Source of the DNA: Streptococcus sp. 29896
Lineage (GTDB): Bacteria; Bacillota; Bacilli; Lactobacillales; Streptococcaceae
DNA: 64,000 nucleotides
Reading direction: 5' to 3'
NCBI RefSeq assembly: GCF_032594915.1
Contig: NZ_CP118733.1
Span: forward strand, 1,860,001 to 1,924,000
Below, in pieces: positions 43,382 through 53,024 of the stretch. The stretch's first letter is position 1. Every line of letters starts with the position of its first letter. The notes under the pieces are model-generated. The model was not told the DNA's origin, made no database searches, and worked only from the letters and a program-made list of their open reading frames with translations. The position numbers were made by a program, and so were the translations under genes.

Positions 43382-44248
43382 TCAGGCATACCAAGTTGGA
43401 ACCAAGTGATTAAAGTCCGCATACCATTCTGTGATGGTGGCCGCCTGTTCCTGCATCAAGGGAACTTGGTCAGGATCGACTTGCTCTGCCCAAGAAAGAG
43501 CGCCTAGACTATTTACTGTTACATAAAGAGCCATGAGTCTCCAAAATTCCTCTGGAATAGCTCCGTCAAAATAGGCATCTACCTGACCACGCGCAAAGGC
43601 TGGAGACAAATCTGCCGTGAAAATCAAACGGTTGAATTCTTCCCAGGGATCTCCTATATCGTAGCGATCAAAGTCTAAGATTTTTAGCTTTCCATCTCTT
43701 CCCAGTAGAAAATTCCCTGTATGAAAATCACCATGATGGTAGGTAATTGGTCTCCCTTCAAGCAAGTGACGATTGGCCTGAACAAAGTCTATCATGGCTT
43801 GACCATTTGGATAGGAATGACTAGCTGCTTGGTAGGCCTTGATTTTACTGTCAATCTTAGCTTGATAAAAACTGTTCCAGTCCCGTTGACTTTGGTCAAT
43901 CGGTAGGACATGCAAGGTTCGCAAAATCTGTCCAGCCTGACAACCCAAATCATACAAGACAGAATCAGACAGATCGGAAGCCACTTCATTCATGTCCTGA
44001 CCTTCCACCCATTCATAAAGGGTGTAAACAGACAAGTCATCCGCCCAAAAACTTAGTGGCTCTGCCACAGGCAAGTCTTTCTCAAACAAGCTTTGAACCA
44101 ATCGAAACTCTAATCGCTTAGCCTCATAGGCTGGCCGCTCTGCTATTCTCAACAGACCAAAGCGGCCATCTTCTAGCTGGACCTTGTACTTTTGGTCCGT
44201 GGACCAGCCTTTGGTGAGGGGTTGTCGAGACACTATCCTAACTACCAT
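43382..44248 (-). CDS. Aminoglycoside/choline-kinase-like phosphotransferase (APH family)
   Basis: 288-residue protein-kinase-fold phosphotransferase. The catalytic loop HGDFHTGNFLL supplies the Brenner-type Asp, and KILDFDRYDIGDPWEE the metal-binding DFD. The P-loop region is less conserved. The ATG overlaps the yhaM stop (TAATG). Members next to purR in streptococci are housekeeping small-molecule kinases, not proven resistance genes; the substrate is unknown. Confidence 0.8.
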   Translation of the reverse strand: MVVRIVSRQPLTKGWSTDQKYKVQLEDGRFGLLRIAERPAYEAKRLEFRLVQSLFEKDLPVAEPLSFWADDLSVYTLYEWVEGQDMNEVASDLSDSVLYDLGCQAGQILRTLHVLPIDQSQRDWNSFYQAKIDSKIKAYQAASHSYPNGQAMIDFVQANRHLLEGRPITYHHGDFHTGNFLLGRDGKLKILDFDRYDIGDPWEEFNRLIFTADLSPAFARGQVDAYFDGAIPEEFWRLMALYVTVNSLGALSWAEQVDPDQVPLMQEQAATITEWYADFNHLVPTWYA

Positions 44249-45189
44249 TAGTCGATATTGGGCTTATAGAAGGCGCGGTTATCCATGGCAAAGATACGGT
44301 TGGTCATCTCGCCTGGGCCGACCTTGTCCAAGGCCGATAGCATCATCATCATTTCCGCATCGATGTTGTCAATCATGTGGAGGATTTCCGCCTCCATAAT
44401 CTGCGGACGGACAGGGCTACCATACTCCAAGAGGCCGTGGTGGCTGAGGATAACATGGCGCAGAACAGTCACTTCCTCCTTGCTATCGTCGATGCCCAAT
44501 TCCACCAAAACCTTGGTAATCTCTTCATCAATCAAGGAAATGTGCCCAATCAGATTGCCACGGACAGTGTAGCCTGTGTTATCAGGTCCTGTCAGTTCAA
44601 TCACCTTGGCTAGGTCATGCAGCATAATTCCTGCAAAGAGCAGGCTCTTATTGAGCTGGGGATAGATGTCACCAATTTTATCAGCCAAACGGACCATGGT
44701 CGCCGTATGGAAGGACAAACCTGAATAGAAGGCATGGTGATTGGTCTTGGCCGCTGGATAGGAATAAAATTCCTTGTCGTACTTGCTGTAAAGAGCACGG
44801 ACAATCCGCTGCCATGTGGCATTTTCGATGCGGAAAATCATCTGGCTCAGATAGTCCTTAGTGTCTTTAACATCCACAGGTGGTTTTTCCTTAAAATCAG
44901 CGGGATCGCTCGGCTCCCCCAGCATAGGCAAACGCAGAACCAGTTGATTGACCTGAGGGGTGTTGTTGTAAACTTCACGGCGTCCCTGCATATGAACAAC
45001 TGTCCCAGCAGTAAAATCCTTGATTTTCCCTGGCTGGGCATCCCAGACCTTGCCTTCAATCTCACCAGTATCATCCTGGAAGGTCAGGGCTAGGTAGTCT
45101 TTTCCAGCCCGTGTTTGTCGGACTTCTGCTGACTTGATTAGATAGAATCCTTCGAAGAATTCATCTTTTTTCATTTGGTTAATTTTCAT
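44248..45189 (-). CDS. yhaM: 3'-5' exoribonuclease YhaM (Cbf1)
   Basis: Single-strand 3'-to-5' exonuclease acting in RNA trimming and decay. 313 residues from the ATG at 45189, chosen for GAGGAAG five bases upstream; a start four codons earlier lacks an RBS. The N-terminal OB-fold (YLALTFQDDTGEIEGKVWDAQ) precedes the HD phosphohydrolase domain (LSFHTATMVRLAD; GIMLHDLAKVIEL; VILSHHGLLEYGSP). The start overlaps the rmuC end by 11 bases. Confidence 0.93.
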   Translation of the reverse strand: MKINQMKKDEFFEGFYLIKSAEVRQTRAGKDYLALTFQDDTGEIEGKVWDAQPGKIKDFTAGTVVHMQGRREVYNNTPQVNQLVLRLPMLGEPSDPADFKEKPPVDVKDTKDYLSQMIFRIENATWQRIVRALYSKYDKEFYSYPAAKTNHHAFYSGLSFHTATMVRLADKIGDIYPQLNKSLLFAGIMLHDLAKVIELTGPDNTGYTVRGNLIGHISLIDEEITKVLVELGIDDSKEEVTVLRHVILSHHGLLEYGSPVRPQIMEAEILHMIDNIDAEMMMMLSALDKVGPGEMTNRIFAMDNRAFYKPNID

Positions 45190-46417
45190 TGTCTTCCTCA
45201 TCTAGGGGTGGCAGACCAAGTAAACCCTTGGTTTGATCATCTTCGTACAGGTCAATGGTACGAAGACTACGCTCGATAGCGTTGGTGCGAGTGGTTAGGA
45301 GTTTGTCAATATTGCTGCTAGCCTGATTGAGTTGTTTCTGAGCCTTAAGCAAGAGGTCAGAAAACTTGCCAAATTCCAGCTTGACATTGCCCAAGACCTT
45401 AGAAATATCATCGGCTGACCGTTGAATGTTGAGGGTCTTAAAGCCGACGGAGAGGGAATTGAGCAGGGCAGAAAGTGTGGTCGGTCCTGCTACCACGATA
45501 TTTTCCTGTCGGCGTAGGTCATCAAAGAAAATGGGATTGCGGACCACTTCTGAATACAGCCCTTCGGTTGGCAAGAACAACACGCCAAAGTTAGTCGTTT
45601 CAGGCGGATTAAGGTACTTGCTCTGAATGTCCTTGGCAAAGCGTTTAATAGCAGCCAAGAGATTTTTCCGATGGAGGTCAATCTGATCTTTGTCCCCACT
45701 TTCGTAAGCATCTTCCAAGCGGTAGTAATCCGCCAGCGGAAACTTGGAATCGATTGGCAAGTAGATATAGTCGCCTTCCGTCCGTCCTGGTAGCTTGACC
45801 GCATACTCCACGCGCTCACTAGAGCCTGAAACCGTGGCAAACTCTCGCTCATATTGGCTAGGTGTCAAAATATCCTCGATAATCTGTCCCAGCTGCAATT
45901 CACCCATGATGCCACGGGTTTTGGTGCCAGACAACACCTTGTTAAGACTACCCACATCACGCGCCACCGTCTGCATTTCGCCCAGACCACGATTGACCGA
46001 TTCCAATTGCTTGGACACCGTTTCAAAGGAGGCTTGTAGGCGGGTTTGCAGGGTTTTCTCTAGCTTTTCCTCAACCGTCTGCCGCATCTCTTCCAGGCGT
46101 TTTTCATTGGACTCCTGAATGGCCTGCAAACGGCGGTCGGTGGCATCTCGCGTTTCCAAGTGGCTCTTATTCAGCTCTTGACGGATGTCGGTTAGCTGTT
46201 GGTAAAGCTCCGTGCGGAGTCTTTCTACTTCCTGATGAATGGCCTGTTGCTGTTTGAGAGTTGCATTTTCTAGTTGATAGCTGAGCTGATCAGACAAGTT
46301 GTCTGCTGTGTCTTCTGCCTGATCTTGCAAAAGCAGGGCCAAGCTCTGCCATTTTCCATAAAGAAAAACCAAGGCGAGCAAGACCAGTATCAGCAAAATA
46401 AGTAATACAATATCCAT
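45179..46417 (-). CDS. rmuC: DNA recombination protein RmuC
   Basis: 412 residues. An N-terminal membrane anchor (IVLLILLILVLLALVFLYG) is followed by a long coiled coil (about 35-140) and the conserved RmuC nuclease-like domain (GIMGELQLGQIIEDIL; YLPIDSKFPLADYYRLED; FLPTEGLYSEVV). Proposed to limit inversions and process DNA ends. The start abuts the thiN stop. Confidence 0.93.
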   Translation of the reverse strand: MDIVLLILLILVLLALVFLYGKWQSLALLLQDQAEDTADNLSDQLSYQLENATLKQQQAIHQEVERLRTELYQQLTDIRQELNKSHLETRDATDRRLQAIQESNEKRLEEMRQTVEEKLEKTLQTRLQASFETVSKQLESVNRGLGEMQTVARDVGSLNKVLSGTKTRGIMGELQLGQIIEDILTPSQYEREFATVSGSSERVEYAVKLPGRTEGDYIYLPIDSKFPLADYYRLEDAYESGDKDQIDLHRKNLLAAIKRFAKDIQSKYLNPPETTNFGVLFLPTEGLYSEVVRNPIFFDDLRRQENIVVAGPTTLSALLNSLSVGFKTLNIQRSADDISKVLGNVKLEFGKFSDLLLKAQKQLNQASSNIDKLLTTRTNAIERSLRTIDLYEDDQTKGLLGLPPLDEEDNEN

Positions 46418-47050
46418 CTAATCCTTATCCTTACTGTAGATAAGGACCACATAGCCCTTATCCAGTTGAATGTCTATGTCTCTATCTATAAATTCGTTAG
46501 AGGAATAACATTTTTTGAAAAAATAATTGCTGGCATCCAACGGGTACTTGGCATGACGAATGGTCAGGCGACTCTGGTCCGACGGCATAAAGGAAATGTA
46601 CTTCATACCAGCAATCGGTGACAAACGGTGCTGACCTGCAGGTCGAAAACGGATAACGTTCTGATCATCTACCAATTCAATCTGCTCCATATAGGTTGCC
46701 AAGTCAGGCTCTGCAGCCAGAAAGAGATTAGCCATCATGTGGTCCATGCGGCCACCCAAGGCTCCGTATATGCGAACCTGAGCCTGCGGATAGGCCTTGA
46801 AGATTTCCTTTAAAGCCAGCTCCAAGTCTGTATCATCTTTTTCAGCAGGAGCTTGCAAAAAACGCTCTGCTTGATCCTTTACCCGCCCCAACTCTTCAGA
46901 AGTCACCGAGTCAAAATCACCCATGGCCCAGTCAAGAGGCAGGGAATGGTCCAGAAGACGAAGAGAGCCAGCATCGACTCCCACGTAAAGATCCGCAGGC
47001 TCAGGCAAGAGAGTAAGCGGACCTCCTGCTACCAAGGTCACCTTAGTCAT
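46418..47050 (-). CDS. thiN: Thiamine pyrophosphokinase
   Basis: Transfers pyrophosphate from ATP to thiamine to make the cofactor TPP. 210 residues. Family motifs are VGVDAGSLRLLDHSLPLDWAMGDFDSV and EKDDTDLELALKEIF, then IYGALGGRMDHMMANL. The ATG overlaps the end of rpe by 8 bases. The conserved Asp residues of the ADFDS- and DDTD-type motifs are present. Confidence 0.95.
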   Translation of the reverse strand: MTKVTLVAGGPLTLLPEPADLYVGVDAGSLRLLDHSLPLDWAMGDFDSVTSEELGRVKDQAERFLQAPAEKDDTDLELALKEIFKAYPQAQVRIYGALGGRMDHMMANLFLAAEPDLATYMEQIELVDDQNVIRFRPAGQHRLSPIAGMKYISFMPSDQSRLTIRHAKYPLDASNYFFKKCYSSNEFIDRDIDIQLDKGYVVLIYSKDKD

Positions 47051-47702
47051 GAAGGGCAGCTCTCAATTTGGCAACGTTGGCATCCAAGTCTCCTTTGAAG
47101 AGATAGGAACCTGCCACAAAGACATTGGCACCCGCATTTTTGGCTGAATGAATGGTCTTGTCGTCAATCCCGCCGTCCACTTCGATGTCAAAGTTCAAGC
47201 CCTTGGCTTCACGCAGTTTGGCCAAGGCCTCAATCTTCTCAGCCACTTCTGGAATGTAGGCTTGTCCACCAAAACCTGGGTTGACCGTCATGAGCAGAAC
47301 CTGATCCACCAAGTCGAGCACAGGCTCAATGGTCACAAGTGGTGTACCTGGATTGATGACCACACCCACCTTCATACCAGCGGCACGGATTTTTTGTAGT
47401 GTTCCATGTAGATGAACCGTTGCTTCTGCATGAATGGTTAAAATATCTGCACCCGCACGGGCAAAGGTCTCAATATGATTTTCAGGATTGGACACCATGA
47501 GATGGCAATCGAAAACCAGCTTGCTATGAGGACGCATAGCCGCAACCACATCCGCCCCAAAGCTGATATTTGGCACAAAATGACCGTCCATGACATCAAT
47601 GTGCACATACTCCACACCTGTCTTTTCTAGACGCTTGAGCTCTTTTTCAAAATTTGCATAATCTGCCGCCAAAATAGACGGTGCAATCTTATAATATGAC
47701 AT
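47043..47702 (-). CDS. rpe: Ribulose-phosphate 3-epimerase
   Basis: Interconverts ribulose 5-phosphate and xylulose 5-phosphate in the pentose phosphate pathway. 219-residue TIM barrel with SILAADYANFEKEL, the metal-binding VHIDVMDGHFVPN, VNPGFGGQ and DIEVDGGID motifs. It lies 14 bases after rsgA, as in other Firmicutes. Confidence 0.97.
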   Translation of the reverse strand: MSYYKIAPSILAADYANFEKELKRLEKTGVEYVHIDVMDGHFVPNISFGADVVAAMRPHSKLVFDCHLMVSNPENHIETFARAGADILTIHAEATVHLHGTLQKIRAAGMKVGVVINPGTPLVTIEPVLDLVDQVLLMTVNPGFGGQAYIPEVAEKIEALAKLREAKGLNFDIEVDGGIDDKTIHSAKNAGANVFVAGSYLFKGDLDANVAKLRAALHD

Positions 47703-47716
47703 ACAGAACCAACTTT

Positions 47717-48592
47717 CTATTTGAATTTCTTACTTACCTTGGTATAGGTTTCGCGCTGATTTTGGATTTCGCAGAGGAATTGGAGATAATTGTCAAAGCG
47801 ACTTTGGGAAATGGCAGAGCTGGCAACAGCTTCCTTGACCGCACAATCCGGCTCATGGGTGTGGGTACAGGTCCTAAATTTGCAGTCCTGGCTGCTTTCC
47901 GCAATCTCTGGGAAACAATCTGTCAGAGCCTCAGCCTCCTTGACTTCATAGTCTAGGGATGAAAAACCTGGCGTATCCGCAATTTTCCCACCGAAGACAT
48001 TGTAGAAACTGACCGCACGAGTGGTATGGCGACCACGCCCCAGACTATCTGAAATAGCCCCTGTTTCCAAGGCTAATTCTGGCGCAATGCGATTGAGAAG
48101 AGTCGACTTACCAACCCCTGTCTGCCCCATAAAGACCGTCACCTTATCCTGTAATAATGGCGTCAATTCCTCCAAACTATGGACAAATGGATAGCCAATT
48201 TTCTCATAGATAGCCTTGAAGGCATCCATTTCCGTCCGATCTTCTACCAAGTCCATCTTAGAGATATAAATAATAGGATCCATGTCCTTCTGTTCCAAAA
48301 GCACTAGGAAACGGTCTAGTAGATTGGCATTAAAATCAGGTTCCTTGGCCGACATGATAACCACCGCCTGATCGATATTAACGATAGGAGGTCGAACCAA
48401 ACTATTCTTCCGCTCATGGATCTTTAAAATATAGCCTTCTGAGTTTTCCTCCGCAGAAAAGTCCACAAAATCACCCACGTAGGGCGTTTGGCCTTTCTTA
48501 CGAAAATTTCCTCTGGCTCTGGTTTGATAAACAATTCCATTTGCCTCAACATAGTAAAAACCTGCCAAGGCCTTGATAATTCTTCCTTGCAA
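47717..48592 (-). CDS. rsgA: Small ribosomal subunit biogenesis GTPase RsgA
   Basis: Circularly permuted GTPase that checks late 30S maturation. 291 residues from a TTG start (48592) preceded by AAAGGAG. An OB-fold N-terminus is followed by G4 ISKMDL, G1 [12 protein letters not shown] and G3 DTPGF in permuted order, then a zinc motif ([14 protein letters not shown]). An extended -10 (TGTTATAAT, 48627-48622) lies just upstream. Confidence 0.96.
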   Translation of the reverse strand: MQGRIIKALAGFYYVEANGIVYQTRARGNFRKKGQTPYVGDFVDFSAEENSEGYILKIHERKNSLVRPPIVNIDQAVVIMSAKEPDFNANLLDRFLVLLEQKDMDPIIYISKMDLVEDRTEMDAFKAIYEKIGYPFVHSLEELTPLLQDKVTVFMGQTGVGKSTLLNRIAPELALETGAISDSLGRGRHTTRAVSFYNVFGGKIADTPGFSSLDYEVKEAEALTDCFPEIAESSQDCKFRTCTHTHEPDCAVKEAVASSAISQSRFDNYLQFLCEIQNQRETYTKVSKKFK

Positions 48593-48621
48593 TGAAGACT
48601 CCTTTGTGTGTACTTGCTACT

Positions 48622-48627
48622 ATTATA
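48622..48627 (-). promoter_or_regulatory. Extended -10 promoter element of rsgA
   Basis: TGTTATAAT on the minus strand 30 bases before the TTG start. No strong -35 is seen. Confidence 0.45.
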
Positions 48628-48741
48628 ACAAAAATTTCCTTGAAATTATGATGTCGTGCATGATATCTTGCTCCATCAGAAAAATTCATCTTTCAAAGAC
48701 CAAAACAACTGTTCCCTCTAGCCAAGTCAAGAAAAAAATAG

Positions 48742-48747
48742 TATAAT
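48742..48747 (+). promoter_or_regulatory. -10 element of the tRNA-Leu promoter
   Basis: TATAAT ten bases before the tRNA 5' end, with a partial -35 (TAGCCA) 17 bases upstream. Confidence 0.5.
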
Positions 48748-48756
48748 AAAAAACAA

Positions 48757-48839
48757 GCGGAGGTGGTGGAACGGCAGACACGCATGCTTCAGGCGCATGT
48801 GCCCGTACGGGTGTGAGGGTTCAAATCCCTTCCTCCGCA
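48757..48839 (+). tRNA. tRNA-Leu (anticodon CAG)
   Basis: Folds as a class II tRNA. The acceptor stem GCGGAGG pairs with CCTCCGC, with discriminator A at 48839. The anticodon stem is CATGC/GCATG with loop TTCAGGC, giving CAG, which reads CUG. A long variable arm (TGCCCGTACGGGTG) and the T-arm GGTTCAAATCC are clear. CCA is not encoded. No integrase or att-like repeat is visible next to it. Confidence 0.95.
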
Positions 48840-48855
48840 TTATTTATAAAGGATA

Positions 48856-48884
48856 ACCCCAAGTCAAAGTTGATGACTTGGGGT
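48856..48884 (+). terminator. Terminator of tRNA-Leu, possibly bidirectional
   Basis: Perfect 11-bp stem ACCCCAAGTCA/TGACTTGGGGT, followed by CATTTTTAT on the plus strand. It also lies 6 bases past the ABC exporter stop. Confidence 0.75.
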
Positions 48885-48889
48885 CATTT

Positions 48890-50482
48890 TTATATCTTCT
48901 CATTCAATTTCCCATCACGCATTTCCAAAACCACATCAAACATGTCTAGGATGGCAGGGTCTGATTGGTGCAAGATAGTAATGATGAGTTTGTCCTCCAA
49001 CTGCAAAAGGTGGGTCAAGACCTGTTTGGTCAAGGCAGGGTCTAAATGGGCGGTCGGTTCATCCAAGAGCAAGATGTCCTTGCCGCTCATCAGGGCACGG
49101 AGCAGACACAGGGTATTTTTCTCGCCACCACTCAAGAGACTGGGATCGCTTGTTGTACGCAAGGTGTCCTGTAAACTCGTTGGCAAGCTCCTTAACAAGC
49201 CAAGCATGACATCTCTTCCCTTCTCATAGGTTCCAAAAACAGACACATTGTTTTCAAAATCGGTATGGTAAAGATGCTCAAACTGGCTAAGATAGAAGGC
49301 GGTAGCTGCTTCCATTTCATGTGAAACATCATGTTCCAAATAAGAAACACTTCCCATGTCCAGAGCCAGTTCCCCTGCCAACACTCGTAGAAAAGTCGAT
49401 TTCCCGCTGGCTGACGGGCCAATGATGGCATACTTTTTCCCCTTGTCAAACCGATAGGAAAAATCTGCTACCGCTAATTCTCCCACACGATAGGCCACAT
49501 CCCTGACTTCCAAAGCTGTCACCTTGGGATAGCTTGGCACTTGCTCAGACAAGACTTGACCAGCAAGATAATCTTCTAAATTAGCGACCGTTTCCTTGGT
49601 CGAATGGATATAATTGACATCCAAGAGGATGTATTTCATGGGATAGATGAAATTTTCAACATAGCTAAAAGTCGCAATGGCAGCACCGATGGTCAACTTT
49701 TTTTGTAGCAAGAGGTAGCCGACCAAGCCAAAAGCCGTTAATTGCACCAAAAACATGGAAAATCCATTGACGACATTGGCCAAGGTCTTGAATTGCCCAA
49801 AGCGAAAACGAGCCTGTTCACTTTCTTCTACTGACCGATGGTGGACACGACTGATGGAGCCGAAAGTTTCGGTATTGACACGATTCTTGGCAGAAAAGAG
49901 GTCCGTCACCACCTGAAAATAGCTTTCCAAACTCTGTAAAAATGCCCGCTGACGCTGAGAAAGAGGACCAGAAATCAACTTGGGAATGAAGACTGCCAGA
50001 GCAGAAGACAGAATAATGCCCACCGCAACCAGCGGATGAACAAAGAGAAAGAGGGAAACCGCATAGATGAGCATGCTCAAACTAGAGCGGATAATGTCCA
50101 TGAGAGGACTCAGATAACTCTCCTCAATGGTTTCCAAATCGTTGTCAAAAATGGACAGATAGGCAGAGACATTCTTCTCTGAAAATTTGGATAAAGGCTG
50201 TGATAACAAGCGGTTTGCCAGGCCTTTTTTAGCCGTGACATAGAACCCCTGAGACACCTTCCACTCATAAACCTGGGAAATGTACTGAAAAACTGAATTA
50301 GCAATAATGGTCAAGGCATAGGCCAACAAGAGCCAGACAAGCCCTGTCCAGCCTATCTGAAAAATATGATCAAAAAGATACTTATTTAACTCAGGCAAGA
50401 CGACATTGGTCAAACTATATAAGATATGGAAAATCAACTGAATGGCAATCACTGTTCTCAATTGATAGATAATCTTTTTCAT
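48890..50482 (-). CDS. ABC transporter, fused membrane and ATP-binding domains (exporter type)
   Basis: 530 residues from the ATG at 50482, preceded by AGGAGGAG; the open frame upstream lacks initiation signals. An N-terminal six-helix type I exporter domain (about 1-280) precedes a nucleotide-binding domain with Walker A GPSASGKSTF, signature LLSGGEKN, Walker B ILLLDEPTAHLD and the H-loop ILHQSD. Probably a homodimer exporting an unknown substrate. The LSGGEKN signature and short linker resemble CydCD/bacteriocin-type exporters, without a C39 peptidase. No partner gene is adjacent. Confidence 0.85.
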   Translation of the reverse strand: MKKIIYQLRTVIAIQLIFHILYSLTNVVLPELNKYLFDHIFQIGWTGLVWLLLAYALTIIANSVFQYISQVYEWKVSQGFYVTAKKGLANRLLSQPLSKFSEKNVSAYLSIFDNDLETIEESYLSPLMDIIRSSLSMLIYAVSLFLFVHPLVAVGIILSSALAVFIPKLISGPLSQRQRAFLQSLESYFQVVTDLFSAKNRVNTETFGSISRVHHRSVEESEQARFRFGQFKTLANVVNGFSMFLVQLTAFGLVGYLLLQKKLTIGAAIATFSYVENFIYPMKYILLDVNYIHSTKETVANLEDYLAGQVLSEQVPSYPKVTALEVRDVAYRVGELAVADFSYRFDKGKKYAIIGPSASGKSTFLRVLAGELALDMGSVSYLEHDVSHEMEAATAFYLSQFEHLYHTDFENNVSVFGTYEKGRDVMLGLLRSLPTSLQDTLRTTSDPSLLSGGEKNTLCLLRALMSGKDILLLDEPTAHLDPALTKQVLTHLLQLEDKLIITILHQSDPAILDMFDVVLEMRDGKLNEKI

Positions 50483-50627
50483 AACTCCTCCTCTTATTGT
50501 CTGGTTTGTATGGCCAACACTAGTAGATACAAGCATGGACAGGCGACTGGAACTAAATCTCAACTCTAAACATCGTCACCACTTATTTATTTTACCACAC
50601 TCCCATTATGTTTGTTTGATTTTTCAC

Positions 50628-50659
50628 AAAAAACCAAGCCACATCTGGCTTGGTTTTTT
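50628..50659 (-). terminator. Terminator of the rsmA-ydcF operon, bidirectional form
   Basis: Perfect stem AAACCAAGCC/GGCTTGGTTT flanked by A-runs and T-runs on both sides. It overlaps the region just past the stop at 50662. Confidence 0.8.
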
Positions 50660-50661
50660 GC

Positions 50662-51441
50662 TTATCCTGCATACTTGGGATTGGCTTTGCGACTGGTTAG
50701 GCCTGTCTTTTCCTGGACCAACTGGTAGCTGGCTTGGGCTTCTTCTGGAATGTCGATATGGGCCAAATAGTTGGCTCCTCTTGGTCCGTAGCCCTCTTCG
50801 TCATCTCGCAGGCGGGGAATTTCGCCTAAAAGCAGGCTGAGGTAGCAGTCCATGCCCCACATACCAAAGGGAGCATTATCAAAGTGGAGTTGTCCATTTT
50901 CTTCTTTGACAGTCACTTGGTAGCTGGCGTAATTGAGCAGGAGCTTATCCGCTGCGTACTTCTTCATCGTTGCCCACATCCGACGCTGCATGGTGGCATC
51001 TTGCATGAGCAGAATGGACTGAAAGTCAATGCCCTTCTCAGCCAATAAGTCCAGTAGGAAGGTGACATTATTACCGCAGTTGGTGGACTGGGTTTCTAGC
51101 AAATCAGCTGACAGACCGTACTTCTGCTCCAGGTAGGCTTGAAAAATCTCTGCCTCGGTCAAGCCACTTGGATCCAGCTGAGGAAAATGGTCCCGTACCT
51201 GTTGGCGAAGTCCGTCGGTCGTGTGACCTGCTCCACCTACGATGACGTAGGTTTTAGCAATTTTGTTTCGAATAGCTTCTGCCAGTTGGTCACCACCAGC
51301 TAGAATGGAACCGCCAAAAAAGGCTAGAACATCTACTTGTTCTAGTCCTTGCTCTGTTTGGAGAGCTTGTTTTGTCAAGGAAGACAGATCCCGCGGTCCA
51401 CAAAACTGGGCTAATTGATTAACTGCCTGCGATAGTATCAT
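50662..51441 (-). CDS. YdcF-like DUF218 protein
   Basis: 259 residues with the SanA/YdcF Rossmann-like fold. Visible motifs are [34 protein letters not shown] and [14 protein letters not shown]. No signal peptide, so it is predicted cytosolic. Its start overlaps the rsmA stop by 4 bases. E. coli YdcF binds S-adenosylmethionine; the function is otherwise undefined. Confidence 0.8.
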   Translation of the reverse strand: MILSQAVNQLAQFCGPRDLSSLTKQALQTEQGLEQVDVLAFFGGSILAGGDQLAEAIRNKIAKTYVIVGGAGHTTDGLRQQVRDHFPQLDPSGLTEAEIFQAYLEQKYGLSADLLETQSTNCGNNVTFLLDLLAEKGIDFQSILLMQDATMQRRMWATMKKYAADKLLLNYASYQVTVKEENGQLHFDNAPFGMWGMDCYLSLLLGEIPRLRDDEEGYGPRGANYLAHIDIPEEAQASYQLVQEKTGLTSRKANPKYAG

Positions 51442-52313
51442 GCTAAACCTGCTTCCTGGAGGCTGTCAGACAAACGTGCGAAGTCAGCCATGGAAAGTGC
51501 TTCTCCACGGACACTGGCTTCCAGCTCTGCCATGCCAAGTGCCTGCGTCAGTTTGTCCTTGACCTCTTCGGACTTGCCGAAATGGTTGGTCAGGTTGTTC
51601 CACAGGGTCTTGCGGCGGTGCACAAAGCTGGCCTTGGACACCCGGAAGAAGAAATCTTCGTCTTTGACGCTCACCAGGGGTTGCTCGCGGCGGACCATTT
51701 TGAGAATGGCGGAGTCCACGTTTGGTGCGGGCACAAAGACGGTCCGAGGCACGATGAAGGCTACCTTGGCAGTCATGTAGTACTGGACTGCAATGGACAG
51801 GCTGCCGTAGGCCTTGGTGTTTGGCTCGGCAGAAATGCGGTCGGCCACCTCCCGCTGCATCATGACCACGAACTCGCTAAAGGGAATCTTGCTCTCAATC
51901 AGGTGCATGAGGATTGGGGTGGTGATGTAGTAAGGCAGGTTGGCCACGACCTTGATGGGCAGGTCAGGATTCTTGAAATTCTGAATCTGGGTCTGCAGGT
52001 CGGTTTTCAAGATGTCTTGATTGACCACGGTCACATTGTCAAAGCGGTCCAAGGTGTCTGCCAAAATCGGAATCAGGCGGTCGTCAATCTCAAAAGCCAT
52101 GACCTCAGCAGCATTCTCCGCCAAAAACTCGGTCAAGGCTCCGATTCCAGGACCAATCTCGATGACATTGACATTTCGGTCAATCTCTGCCGTGTCCACA
52201 ATCTTCTGTAAAATATTGGTATCGGTCAAAAAGTTCTGACCGAAAGATTTCTTAAAGGTAAACCCGTGGCGTTCAAGGACGGCACGAGTAACGTTTTTGT
52301 CTGCGATTCTCAT
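51438..52313 (-). CDS. rsmA: 16S rRNA (adenine1518/1519-N6)-dimethyltransferase RsmA (KsgA)
   Basis: Dimethylates two adjacent adenines in helix 45 of 16S rRNA during 30S assembly. 291 residues from the ATG at 52313; the longer frame is unsupported. Motifs are SFGQNFLTD, the SAM-binding [17 protein letters not shown] at VNQDIL, and catalytic [10 protein letters not shown]. The C-terminal helical domain is complete. Confidence 0.97.
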   Translation of the reverse strand: MRIADKNVTRAVLERHGFTFKKSFGQNFLTDTNILQKIVDTAEIDRNVNVIEIGPGIGALTEFLAENAAEVMAFEIDDRLIPILADTLDRFDNVTVVNQDILKTDLQTQIQNFKNPDLPIKVVANLPYYITTPILMHLIESKIPFSEFVVMMQREVADRISAEPNTKAYGSLSIAVQYYMTAKVAFIVPRTVFVPAPNVDSAILKMVRREQPLVSVKDEDFFFRVSKASFVHRRKTLWNNLTNHFGKSEEVKDKLTQALGMAELEASVRGEALSMADFARLSDSLQEAGLA

Positions 52314-52427
52314 GTGTGTTCTTTCTTGTTTTTTATTTCTAGGCAAGCTTCAGATAGACAGCGAGGTAACAAAAGCAACTTTTGTCAGTTTGATTATCTG
52401 CATCTTTTATCTCTGTTTCTTCTACTC

Positions 52428-52685
52428 TCACCCATAATGGTCCTTTAGCGACAAGATATACAACTGGTCTGCTTCTACCATGTAAATCAACCGATTCTCC
52501 GCATCAATCCTTCTTGACCAAGCACCTTGATAATCATACTTCAAAGGCTCTGGTTTGGCAATGCCTTCAAAAGGATGTCGTTGCATATCCTTGATAATCT
52601 TATTGATTCTCTTCAATGTTTTCTTATCCTGACCTTGCCAATAAAGATAGTCTTCCCAGGCGTCGTCTGTAAAATGGATTCCCAT
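52428..52685 (-). CDS. yoeB: YoeB/Txe-family toxin (mRNA interferase)
   Basis: 85-residue ribosome-dependent endoribonuclease. It shows the YoeB pattern: AWEDYLYWQGQDKKTLKRINKII, then HPFEGIAKPEPLKYDYQGAWSRRIDAENRLIY, ending SLKDHYG with the catalytic His-Tyr pair. It starts one base after the antitoxin stop. Its activity is blocked by YefM. Confidence 0.93.
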   Translation of the reverse strand: MGIHFTDDAWEDYLYWQGQDKKTLKRINKIIKDMQRHPFEGIAKPEPLKYDYQGAWSRRIDAENRLIYMVEADQLYILSLKDHYG

Positions 52686-52686
52686 G

Positions 52687-52947
52687 CTAGTCTGCCTCTA
52701 TCAGGTTTCGTTCTTGGGTTTGTCCTGCTTTGACTTGAGCCATACCACGCAAGACTTTCTGAGATAGGTAAGCGTTCCGAGCAACAGCGAGGGTTTCTTG
52801 TAAACTATCCCACTCACTCTTTGACAGTACAACAATATCTTCCTCTGGATTTTTATTAACCACGACCAAAGGCTCAAACTCATCATTGACCTTTTTCATA
52901 TAGTCCTTTAAGTGGTTTCGAAAATGGGAATATACAATAGCTTCCAT
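52687..52947 (-). CDS. yefM: YefM/Phd-family antitoxin
   Basis: 86 residues from the ATG at 52947 (GAGAGG upstream). The N-terminal Phd/YefM DNA-binding fold (MEAIVYSHFRNHLKDYMKKVN...VVLSKSEWDSLQETL) is followed by a C-terminal toxin-binding tail. It normally represses its own promoter with YoeB; an inverted repeat overlaps the -35 here. Confidence 0.93.
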   Translation of the reverse strand: MEAIVYSHFRNHLKDYMKKVNDEFEPLVVVNKNPEEDIVVLSKSEWDSLQETLAVARNAYLSQKVLRGMAQVKAGQTQERNLIEAD

Positions 52948-52976
52948 AAGCAATACCTCTCATCATTTCTAGGCTT

Positions 52977-53005
52977 ACTATAGCACAGAAAAAAAGAGTT
53001 GTCAA
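52977..53005 (-). promoter_or_regulatory. Promoter of yefM-yoeB
   Basis: Minus strand: consensus TTGACA (53005-53000), 17-base spacer, TATAGT (52982-52977). Confidence 0.75.
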
Positions 53006-53024
53006 ACTTATTGTACAACTCTTT
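52993..53024 (-). promoter_or_regulatory. Inverted repeat over the yefM promoter (candidate operator or terminator)
   Basis: Perfect 10-bp arms AAAGAGTTGT (52993-53002) and ACAACTCTTT (53015-53024) with a 12-base spacer; the left arm covers most of the -35. On the minus strand the repeat runs into Ts, so it could also terminate upstream transcription. Confidence 0.5.

Noticed and set aside
48757..48839. tRNA-Leu as an integration site for the T7SS island or another element
   Set aside because: No integrase gene, no repeat of the tRNA 3' end elsewhere in the window, and conserved housekeeping genes on both sides.
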